Source: an uncultured Paracoccaceae bacterium (GTDB taxonomy: Bacteria; Pseudomonadota; Alphaproteobacteria; Rhodobacterales; Rhodobacteraceae). From it: DNA of 5,543 bases. Position 1 is the first letter of the stretch. Every line of letters starts with the position of its first letter. The position numbers and the translations under genes are program-made. The DNA is taken from positions 1-5,543 of the forward strand of contig CALCPC010000827.1 of the NCBI GenBank assembly GCA_937900975.1, read 5' to 3'. Positions 1 to 5,334 of the stretch are shown in pieces. The notes below the pieces were generated by a model. That model made no database searches and was not told the DNA's origin. It worked only from the letters and a program-made list of their open reading frames with translations.

Positions 1-860
1 CCGACGATGTGATCTTTGACTGGCTGCAGGAGGTTGCCTATCCCGATCAGCCGATGGGCCGGCCGCTCCTCGGCCCGGCCGAGCGGGTGCGCGCCTTCAG
101 CCGCGAGGATCTTGCCGGGTTTATCGGCCAGCATTACGGGCCCGAGCAGATGATCGTCTCGGCCGCCGGCCAGGTCGATCACGACCAAATTGTCGCCTTG
201 GCGGGCGAAGCCTTTGGCAATCTGGCCGCGCGCACCCCCCGCCGGGCCGAGCAGGCGCGCTTTCGCGGGGGGGAGCGGCGGGAGATCAAGGCGCTAGAGC
301 AGGCGCATTTCGCGCTTGCCCTCGATGGGACGTGCTAGCGTGACTCCGAGATCTATACAGCGCAAGTCTATGCCGGTCTGCTGGGCGGGGGCATGTCCTC
401 GCGGCTGTTTCAGGAGGTGCGCGAAAAGCGGGGGCTTTGTTATTCGATCTTTGCCCAGCCCGGCGCCTATTCGGACGGCGGCGCGCTGACGATTTATTCC
501 GGCACCTCCAGCGCGCAGGTGGGCGCGCTTGCGTCGGTGGTGGTAGAGGAATTGCGCCGCATCCCCGACACGCTGAGCACGGCAGAGGTTGACCGGGCGC
601 GGGCACAGATGAAGGCGGGGCTGTTGATGGGGCTTGAAAGCCCTGCGCAACGGGCCGAGCGTGCGGCGCGCATGGTCGCGATTTGGGACCGCGTGCCCGG
701 GCTTGACGAGGTGATCGCCCGCATCGATGCCGTGACGGTCGACAGTGTCCGGTCCTTCGCGACCAGGCTTTGCGAAACCGCCGACCCCGCGCTTGCCCTT
801 TACGGTCCGGTCTCTGACGCGCCACTGCAAGCCGAGATCAAAGAGCGTCTTGCGGCTTGA
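1..860 (+). pseudogene. M16 family zinc metallopeptidase (processing-peptidase-like), 5'-partial, interrupted by an in-frame amber codon
   Basis: The reading frame is open from base 3 to the TGA at 858-860 except for a TAG at 336-338. The residues before the stop (DDVIFDWLQEVAYPDQPMGR near the left edge) and after it (GLLGGGMSSRLFQEVREKRG, encoded from about 375) belong to one continuous M16 protein. The second stretch is the Arg/Tyr-containing segment of the C-terminal M16 domain that helps hold substrate in pitrilysin and mitochondrial processing peptidase relatives. The zinc-binding HxxEH motif lies in the N-terminal domain, outside the window. About 285 codons of a usual ~420 are visible. 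At the break the protein reads ALDGTC-stop-RDSEIYTAQ; from memory relatives have a Tyr before the RD, so one base change (TAC or TAT to TAG) explains it. The ATG at 393 is an internal Met after a Gly run, not a convincing restart. A product ending at 338 would lack most of the C-terminal domain. The call is either a pseudogene or a sequencing error. The next gene starts 3 bases after the stop. Confidence 0.82.
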
Positions 861-863
861 GCC

Positions 864-1451
864 ATGCTGCTCAAACGGGCCCGCATCTCCATCAAAACCC
901 GGCGCATGATGCTGCGAACGCCCGAAATGGCGGATTTCCTGCCCTGGGCCGAGCTTTTGCGCCAATCCGAGAGTTTTTTGAAACCTTGGGAGCCACAGCG
1001 CAGCCCCGACCATTTCACCCGCCGCGGCTTTCGCAACCGCGTCTCCTGGGCGGCGCGGGCGGTCGAGCAGGGCAGGGCGATGCCGCTGTTTCTGCACAGC
1101 GACCGCGATGACCGGCTTTTGGGCGGCATCACGCTTGACAACATCCGCAAAGGGCCGGCGCAGGCGGGCACCATCGGCTATTGGATCGGTGCCCCCCACG
1201 CCCGCCAGGGCTATATGCGCGAGGCTGTCGAAGCTGTCGTCGCGCATGCTTTCCACGACCTGAACCTCAGCCGGGTCGAGGCCGCCTGCCTGCCCGAAAA
1301 CACGGCCTCCCGCACGTTGTTGGAGGGGGTCGGTTTCAAATACGAAGGCGTGGCGCAAAGCTATCTTCAGATTGCCGGGCGCTGGCGCAACCACGTGCTC
1401 TATGCCAGCCTGCGCGCCGACCGGCGCGGCACCAGCCAGCCGGAGGGCTAG
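864..1451 (+). CDS. GNAT family N-acetyltransferase, RimJ/RimL type
   Basis: This 195-residue protein is a typical single-domain GNAT enzyme, which transfers acetyl from acetyl-CoA to an amine. In RimJ/RimL members the known substrate is the N-terminal amine of a ribosomal protein. Visible family marks are the N-terminal strand with RRMMLRTPEMADF, the SFLKPWEP segment that RimJ-like proteins carry near residue 40, the strand GTIGYWIG followed by HARQGYMREAVEAVVAHAF (acetyl-CoA pyrophosphate-binding loop and helix, about residues 111-129), and the C-terminal ENTASRTLLEGVGFKYEG motif common to the RimJ/RimL group. The ATG at 864 is chosen because residues from it fit the usual N-terminus; ATGs at 906 and 909 would cut into the first strand. 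It lies 3 bases after the peptidase stop with no obvious independent Shine-Dalgarno, so translation is probably coupled to the upstream gene. If that gene is truly truncated at 338, expression here may suffer. Substrate is unproven; RimJ is a family label, not an established function. Confidence 0.9.
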   Translation: MLLKRARISIKTRRMMLRTPEMADFLPWAELLRQSESFLKPWEPQRSPDHFTRRGFRNRVSWAARAVEQGRAMPLFLHSDRDDRLLGGITLDNIRKGPAQAGTIGYWIGAPHARQGYMREAVEAVVAHAFHDLNLSRVEAACLPENTASRTLLEGVGFKYEGVAQSYLQIAGRWRNHVLYASLRADRRGTSQPEG

Positions 1452-1619
1452 GGGCTCACCCGCGCCGTTGTGGGCGATGCGCGTCGCGTCCCGGGCGCCG
1501 GGCCCCCGCTTTCCCGCTCTGGACCAAGGCGATCAACGCTGGACCAAGACGGCGGTTTCACCCCGGTTTGGATAGAGTGGGCGCCCTGTCGAAGTCGGCG
1601 CAAAACGACGCTGCGGCGC

Positions 1620-1754
1620 GCCAAGCAGCGCGATGGGCGGCACGCCAAGCAGCGCGATGGCCGGCACGCCCGGTGGCGCGATGGGCGGCACGACGCCGGG
1701 TGGCGCTCCGCGCAGCACGACGAGCAGAGCCCCAGGTGGCGCGCCGCGCAGCAC
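1620..1754. repeat. Imperfect 24-base GC-rich tandem repeat block
   Basis: Units at 1620-1643 and 1644-1667 are 24 bases long and differ at one base. The unit at 1668-1691 matches the first at 20 of 24 positions. Two more diverged units follow after short spacers (1695-1718 and 1729-1754), sharing the core GGTGGCGC and the ending CGCAGCAC. Because 24 is divisible by three, every frame gives a peptide repeat: TPSSAMGG/TPGGAMGG-like on frame 1, KQRDGRHA on frame 3, and PPIALLGV on the reverse strand. None sits in a convincing gene. The first two units look recently duplicated and the rest old. The block is either a non-coding minisatellite or a remnant of a low-complexity coding sequence. Confidence 0.75.
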
Positions 1755-1839
1755 GCCGGCGGAGCTGGGCCGGACGGTCACCCCCAGTCGGACGCACGAA
1801 AACCAAGCGCCGACCGCAGCCTGACATCTGAGGATGCTC

Positions 1840-1863
1840 GCGGCAGGGGATGCCGCCTGCCGC
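1840..1863. repeat. Hairpin, 8-bp perfect stem, possible weak terminator
   Basis: GCGGCAGG at 1840-1847 pairs with CCTGCCGC at 1856-1863 across an 8-base loop. On the + strand it is followed by ATGCCTTTTG, a run of only four T. It could end transcription from the acetyltransferase operon about 390 bases upstream, but the T tract is short and the distance long, so terminator function is a guess. Confidence 0.4.
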
Positions 1864-2040
1864 ATGCCTTTTGCGACGCGCGTGGGGCGCACCGGTCAGG
1901 GCACAGCCGGCCCCGCAGGGTGCCTAGCTTTGCGCCACACGGGCCGCGCGCAAGACTGTGACGCGGTTGGAATGCGCCACCACCCGTTGGCGCGGGCCAA
2001 GAACGGTCTACTCTCTGATTGAGCCAAAAGGCGGCGTCTC

Positions 2041-2889
2041 ATGCTCATTCGCGCCGTGATCCTGATTTGCCTGTCCGCCGGACCAGGCCTTGCCCAAAAC
2101 CTGCAAAGCCACTGTATCGCGCTGTCCGAGGGGATATCCGGCGTCCGCTTCGCGGCCTTCTCGGACGGGCTCAGCCGGGAGGAAGTGCGTCTGAACTATG
2201 TCGGCCACTCCACCTATCTGATCGTGACGCCATCGGGCCGCGGGATCGCGACCGACTACACCGGCTGGCTTGGCAGTGAGGCGCCGCTGCCCGATGTGGT
2301 GACGATGAACCGCGGGCATTCCAGCCATTGGACCGCCAATCCCGATCCCAATATTCCGCATATTCTGCGGGGCTGGGGCGATTTCGAGACACCCGCCGAA
2401 CACTATCTTAGCCTCGATGATGAGCTGTTGATCCGCAACGTCACCACCGACTTGCGCTCTCGCGTGGCGGAGCGGCAGAAAGATGCGAACTCGATCTTTA
2501 TCTTCGAGACGGCGGGGCTTTGTATCGGCCATTTGGGGCACCTCCACCATGAACCGACCGAGCAGCACTATGCGCTGATCGGGCGGCTTGACGTCGTTAT
2601 GGTGCCGGTCGATGGCGGTATGACGCTGCCGACGGAGGCGATGATCCGGGTGATGCGTCGGCTTAAGGCGCAGCTTGTGCTGCCGATGCATTGGTTCGGG
2701 GAAAGCACGCTGGCCTATTTCCTGTCTGAATTGTCCGATGAGTTCGAGATCGAAACACCTGGCGTCGCCACCACCACGGTCTCATTACGGACGCTGCCGC
2801 GCACGCCGACCATCCGTGTCCTGCGCCCCGCGCCGTTCCGCCCCGCGGCTGGACCCGAGGTCGAGCTCGAGGTCGAGGAGGCGGAGTGA
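2041..2889 (+). CDS. Exported metallo-beta-lactamase-fold protein with a divergent metal site (UlaG/beta-lactamase-2-like)
   Basis: The 282-residue protein begins with a signal peptide (MLIRAVILICLSAGPGLAQ, likely cut after Ala18), so it should be periplasmic. The MBL-fold elements follow in order: the early strand NYVGHSTYLIV (residues 52-62), TDYTGW at 71-76, MNRGHSSHW at 89-97 where the HxHxDH metal motif is expected, GHLGHLHH at 163-170, VPVDGG at 188-193, and LPMHWFG at 214-220. This is the layout of UlaG-like lactonases and related hydrolases. In the second element the first His and the Asp of HxHxDH align with Arg91 and Ser95, leaving only His93 and His96, so the metal site is probably altered or mononuclear. 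The tail is acidic (residues 271-282). Its stop overlaps the start of the FAD oxidase by four bases, pointing to a shared operon. Substrate is unknown; lactonase or phosphoesterase chemistry is possible but unsupported. The fold assignment is firm, activity is not. Confidence 0.85.
   Translation: MLIRAVILICLSAGPGLAQNLQSHCIALSEGISGVRFAAFSDGLSREEVRLNYVGHSTYLIVTPSGRGIATDYTGWLGSEAPLPDVVTMNRGHSSHWTANPDPNIPHILRGWGDFETPAEHYLSLDDELLIRNVTTDLRSRVAERQKDANSIFIFETAGLCIGHLGHLHHEPTEQHYALIGRLDVVMVPVDGGMTLPTEAMIRVMRRLKAQLVLPMHWFGESTLAYFLSELSDEFEIETPGVATTTVSLRTLPRTPTIRVLRPAPFRPAAGPEVELEVEEAE
2875..2881 (+). promoter_or_regulatory. Shine-Dalgarno for the GTG start at 2886
   Basis: GAGGAGG lies four bases upstream of the GTG at 2886, inside the Glu-rich tail codons of the preceding gene. 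This strong site supports the GTG as the true start, and GTGA merges the start codon with the upstream TGA stop. Part of the acidic C-terminus of the MBL-fold protein may therefore be shaped by the need to encode this site. Confidence 0.7.
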
Positions 2890-4316
2890 CTGACGTGGCG
2901 GCGCTTGCCCCGCTGGACGCGGCGGTCGCTGATCGGCTGTCGGCCGGTCTTTCCGACGGCGTTTTCAGCACGCCGGCTGAGGGGTATTTGGTTGAGCCGC
3001 GCGGCCGCTATCGCAGCGCGGCGCCGATCCTTGCGCGGCCCCGCAGCGTGGCGGAGGTTGCCACCTTGGTGCGGGCCTGCGCGGCAGAGCGGATCGGCAT
3101 TGTGCCTTATGCGGGCGGCACCGGGCTTGTCGGCGGACAGGTGCAAACGGCCGGCGCGCCCGCGCTGCTTTTGTCGGTGGAGCGTCTTTCCGCGATCCGC
3201 GATGTCGATCCCGTCGACAATGTGATGGTGGCCGAGGCGGGTGTGATCCTGGCAACCGCGCAGGCGGCGGCAGAGGCGGTGGACCGGCTGTTCCCGCTGT
3301 CGCTGGCTGCCGAAGGGTCGGCGCGGATTGGCGGCAATCTTGCGACCAATGCCGGCGGCGTCCAGGTGTTGCGCTATGGCAATGCGCGCGACCTTTGCCT
3401 TGGGGTCGAGGCGGTGCTGCCCGATGGCAGCATCCTCAACGGGCTGTCGCGGTTGCGCAAGGACAACACCGGCTATGACCTGCGCCACCTTCTGATCGGC
3501 TCAGAAGGCACGCTTGGGATCATCACGGCCGCAAGCCTGAAACTGTTCCCCCGCCCAAAGGAGCGTTTGACCGCAGTCCTGGCTGTCGCGACGCCGGCGG
3601 CGGCACTGGAGGTGTTGAACCGGGTGCGCGACCGGATTGGAGAGACGCTGACCGCGTTTGAGCTGATCGCGGAGCGCAGCTTTCAGTTCCTGACCGAGCA
3701 AATGCCCGAGGTCGCGCAACCCTTCGCGACGCCGCCGCCCTGGGCGGTCTTGCTTGAAGCGGGCTCTGGCGCCGGGGCCGGTCTTGAAGCACGGCTGATG
3801 CCCGCGCTTGAGGCCGCGCTCGAAGACGGGCTGGTGGCCGATGCCGTCATCGCGCAAAACGCCGCGCAGGCCGCCGCCTTTTGGGCCGTGCGCGAGACGA
3901 TACCAGAGGCGAACCGGCGTATTGGCGCCGTCTCAAATCACGATATCAGCCTGCCGGTCGCGCGCTTGCCGGCCTTTATTGAGGAGGGAGAGGCCGCGAT
4001 GGCCGCGTTCGACCCCAGTTTGCGCGTCAATTGCTTTGGCCATCTCGGCGACGGCAACCTCCACTACAACGTCTTCGCCGCCGCCGGGCGCCAGCGTCGC
4101 GATCACGAGCATCAGCGCAGCGCCATCAAGCGTATCCTCCACGATTTGGTGGATACGATGGGCGGGTCTGTCAGCGCAGAGCACGGCATCGGGCGGCTTA
4201 AGCGGGACGATCTGGCGCGCTATGGCGATCCCGGCAAACTGGCGGCCATGCGCGCAATCAAAGCGGCGCTCGACCCCCATGGCATCATGAATCCCGGCGC
4301 CGTTTTCGCGGATTAG
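2886..4316 (+). CDS. FAD-binding oxidoreductase, D-lactate/D-2-hydroxyglutarate dehydrogenase (GlcD) family
   Basis: The 476-residue length is normal for soluble GlcD/D2HGDH flavoproteins, which oxidise D-2-hydroxy acids to 2-oxo acids and pass electrons to an acceptor such as ETF or quinone. The N-terminal FAD_binding_4 (PCMH) domain shows PYAGGTGLVGG at 74-84, GGNLATNAGG at 149-158 and GSEGTLGIIT at 205-214. The C-terminal FAD-oxidase domain shows FWAVRETIPEA around Arg336, HDISLP at 352-357, GHLGDGNLHYN at 385-395 with metal ligands His386 and His393, SAEHGIG with Glu432, and the ending DPHGIMNPG. All core cofactor and metal residues are present, so the enzyme should be active. There is no signal peptide, so it is cytosolic. 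Compared with human D2HGDH as I remember it, the Thr and Lys that contact the substrate carboxylate are Pro340 and Asn351 here, so D-2-hydroxyglutarate may not be the substrate. It starts with GTG, overlaps the upstream gene by GTGA, and its TAG stop lies in a MITE-like terminal repeat. Confidence 0.93.
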   Translation: MTDVAALAPLDAAVADRLSAGLSDGVFSTPAEGYLVEPRGRYRSAAPILARPRSVAEVATLVRACAAERIGIVPYAGGTGLVGGQVQTAGAPALLLSVERLSAIRDVDPVDNVMVAEAGVILATAQAAAEAVDRLFPLSLAAEGSARIGGNLATNAGGVQVLRYGNARDLCLGVEAVLPDGSILNGLSRLRKDNTGYDLRHLLIGSEGTLGIITAASLKLFPRPKERLTAVLAVATPAAALEVLNRVRDRIGETLTAFELIAERSFQFLTEQMPEVAQPFATPPPWAVLLEAGSGAGAGLEARLMPALEAALEDGLVADAVIAQNAAQAAAFWAVRETIPEANRRIGAVSNHDISLPVARLPAFIEEGEAAMAAFDPSLRVNCFGHLGDGNLHYNVFAAAGRQRRDHEHQRSAIKRILHDLVDTMGGSVSAEHGIGRLKRDDLARYGDPGKLAAMRAIKAALDPHGIMNPGAVFAD

Positions 4317-4379
4317 AGCCTTCTCCGTTCAAAGGAGGGCAGCGATTTCTGATCCAATGTGAGCGAAAATCGCCTTAGG
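4313..4379 (-). mobile_element. Short (internally deleted) copy of a MITE-like palindromic element
   Basis: This is a reverse-orientation relative of the element at 4773-4890. The left end, TTAGAGC followed by CTTCTCCGTTCAAAGG, matches the reverse complement of that element's right end with a few changes. The 23 bases at 4340-4362 are identical to the reverse complement of 4790-4812. The right end (GCGAAAATCGCCTTA) is a decayed version of the other terminal repeat. About 51 bases of the centre are missing compared with the longer copy. The T of the last Asp codon and the whole TAG stop of the FAD oxidase coincide with the first bases of this repeat. No protein is encoded. Confidence 0.7.
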
Positions 4380-4426
4380 CGCGGGCCGGGCCGAAAAGAG
4401 CCGGATCCAAGGGGCGTGCCGCGCGC

Positions 4427-4463
4427 AAGCGTTTTGGTGAACCACCCGGACCGGAAAACGCTT
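4427..4463. repeat. Inverted repeat AAGCGTTTT/AAAACGCTT
   Basis: AAGCGTTTT at 4427-4435 is a perfect inverted match to AAAACGCTT at 4455-4463, with a 19-base loop. The AAAACGC core resembles the inner sequence of the MITE-like element near 4843-4850, so this may be a decayed relative. It sits between the two halves of an imperfect direct repeat (AGGCGCGG(G)CCGGGCCG at 4377-4393 and 4479-4494). It has no T tract, so it is not a good terminator. Confidence 0.5.
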
Positions 4464-4772
4464 TTGGAATAGCGTCACAGGCGCGGCCGGGCCGCCCAAC
4501 CGAGAGGGGCTTTTCTTTCAAGGGCGGTGGCAGGCGGGGCCGACAGCCCTGGGTTCCGTCCGGCAATGTCGGCGCCCAACCGCGGACAGGCCAAAAGCCC
4601 CAAGACGCGGCCCATCGAAGCCCGTGTCGTGGTTTTACAGGGCTTTGAACCGTATCGCCGCGCGCCCGGTGCGAACGCGCGCCGTTCTCGTTCGTATCGG
4701 ATCAAACAGCGCCTGCTTCAGTTCGCGCGAAATGCGCCCGAGCGCGGCCTTGACCGGCCCAAATCTGGCGCA

Positions 4773-4890
4773 TCTAGAGCAATTTCCGTTCACATTGGAT
4801 CAGAAATCGCTGTCTCAAGATCAGCAGGATGCTGATCTTGAACGCGTTTTCTGATGCTGACTGACCTGCTTTGAACGGAAATTGCTCTAA
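4773..4890 (+). mobile_element. MITE-like palindromic element, about 118 bases
   Basis: Perfect 18-base terminal inverted repeats, TAGAGCAATTTCCGTTCA at 4775-4792 and its complement at 4872-4889, enclose further nested symmetry. ATCAGAAA at 4799-4806 pairs with TTTCTGAT at 4848-4855, and at the centre an 11-bp perfect stem (4815-4825 with 4831-4841) closes a 5-base loop. The whole element can fold into one long hairpin. It is visibly less GC-rich than its surroundings and encodes no transposase, as expected of a non-autonomous element moved in trans. A shorter, inverted relative lies at 4313-4379, so this is a dispersed family rather than a unique palindrome. No clear target-site duplication is visible. 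A role as a bidirectional transcription stop between convergent genes is possible. Confidence 0.8.
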
Positions 4891-4926
4891 AACCATCCGG
4901 CGCCTGCCTGTGGCGGCGCACGCGGC

Positions 4927-4962
4927 GGCCGGGGCGTTGGTGCAAGTCTCGCCGCCCCGGCC
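4927..4962. repeat. GC-rich hairpin, 10-bp perfect stem
   Basis: GGCCGGGGCG at 4927-4936 pairs perfectly with CGCCCCGGCC at 4953-4962 over a 16-base loop. It directly abuts the next inverted repeat. No T tract follows on either strand, so Rho-independent termination is not supported. Confidence 0.6.
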
Positions 4963-4995
4963 TCAGAAAACGCTGGGTTTGACCGTGTTTTCTGA
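4963..4995. repeat. Inverted repeat TCAGAAAAC/GTTTTCTGA
   Basis: TCAGAAAAC at 4963-4971 pairs with GTTTTCTGA at 4987-4995 over a 15-base loop. The arm sequence is shared with the inner part of the MITE-like element (GCGTTTTCTGATG around 4844-4856), which suggests a partial or decayed copy of the same family. It begins at the base after the preceding hairpin ends. Confidence 0.55.
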
Positions 4996-5171
4996 TCGCG
5001 CCCTGCTCAGCCGAAACGATCAGTCCATCGCCCCAACGCCGCATCCCGCATTCTGGGTTGAGATCTGTGTCGTCCCCCTGGCGCATAGACGACCGCCGCG
5101 CAGGGCCGCGGGCCGGGGGCAAACGGGGCTGAGAGGCACCCAAGACATCGCTAGAAGAGGGGGGAGAAAGG

Positions 5172-5201
5172 GGCGCCTCCCCGGGGGTAAGAGGAGGCGC
5201 C
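5172..5201 (-). terminator. Strong GC hairpin downstream of apt, candidate terminator
   Basis: GGCGCCTCC at 5172-5180 pairs perfectly with GGAGGCGCC at 5193-5201, with a 12-base loop. It lies about 130 bases past the apt stop in the direction of apt transcription. Reading the - strand, the stem is followed by a pyrimidine-rich run (CCTTTCTCCCCCC) rather than true poly-U, so intrinsic termination would be weak. The stem could also belong to a small RNA or to the apt 3' untranslated region. Confidence 0.4.
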
Positions 5202-5334
5202 TATTCCAGACCAAGGCCTGAGGTTTGCAAGCAGCGCCCGGACGAACCGGACACCCGTAAGATGCAACGGCTTTGGTTACTAGAAGGTTACTGAAATAGC
5301 CCGGTTTCGGATTGTTTTTGCCGGGATGCGAAAC

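Larger units (their letters stand above)
1452..2040. other. 589-base intergenic region with repeats, no supported gene
   Basis: Several frames on both strands are open here, but none has recognisable protein features, a good ribosome site or neighbour-like composition. The openness is explained by high GC and by a repeat block whose unit is a multiple of three. Contents in order: a 10-base direct repeat CTGGACCAAG at 1519-1528 and 1539-1548; the tandem repeat block 1620-1754; a hairpin at 1840-1863; and the leader of the next gene. A weak promoter-like pair, TTGGCG at 1987-1992 and TACTCT at 2009-2014 with 16 bases between, lies upstream of the gene at 2041, but the match is too poor to call alone. 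AAGGCGG just before that ATG may serve as its ribosome site. Confidence 0.7.
4317..5334. other. About 1 kb convergent intergenic region rich in palindromes, no supported gene
   Basis: The region lies between the 3' end of the FAD oxidase and the 3' end of apt. Open frames exist (for example 4527-4835 on + and 4475-4705 on -), but they have Arg/Pro/Ala-rich, motif-free products typical of chance frames in GC-rich DNA, and some run through the palindromic element. I find no tRNA and no rRNA. Contents in order are the short MITE-like copy, an imperfect direct repeat (4377-4393 and 4479-4494), an inverted repeat at 4427-4463, a featureless stretch at about 4500-4770, the long MITE-like copy, two abutting hairpins at 4927-4995, a stretch at about 5000-5170 in which I see nothing, a GC hairpin at 5172-5201, and the apt downstream flank. 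Confidence 0.7.

Noticed and set aside
393..860. ATG at 393 as start of a separate short M16 protein
   Set aside because: It is an internal Met in the conserved GGGMSSRLF segment; the upstream G run is Gly codons rather than a dedicated ribosome site, and the product would be half a domain.
294..1394. Long open frame on the - strand opposite the peptidase and acetyltransferase
   Set aside because: Shadow of GC-rich genes; composition is Arg/Gly/His-rich and it shows no known protein feature, while the + strand products are clear.
1620..1754. CRISPR-like array
   Set aside because: Units are directly adjacent or have 3-10 base spacers, with no 25-40 base unique spacers and no cas genes.
1533..1892. 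119-codon - strand frame with PPIALLGV repeats
   Set aside because: Its length comes from the 24-base repeat block keeping all frames open; no signal peptide, ribosome site or family match that I recognise.
2715..3488. 257-codon - strand frame under the FAD oxidase
   Set aside because: The + strand frame carries complete FAD-oxidase motifs throughout; the reverse frame is a codon-bias shadow.
4475..4854. Overlapping open frames on both strands (4475-4705 -, 4527-4835 +, 4624-4854 +)
   Set aside because: Arg/Ala/Pro-rich products without motifs, no ribosome site, and the + frames run into the MITE-like element.
5129..5145. GGGGCTGAGAGGCACCC resembles the CTGAGA part of a TPP riboswitch
   Set aside because: The required conserved downstream segment (ACCTGAT...GCGTAGGGA) is missing and no thiamine gene follows.
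5252..5284. ATG-started 10-codon mini frame (MQRLWLLEGY) between the hairpin and apt
   Set aside because: No ribosome site at proper spacing and no evidence of a leader-peptide arrangement; apt is on the other strand.
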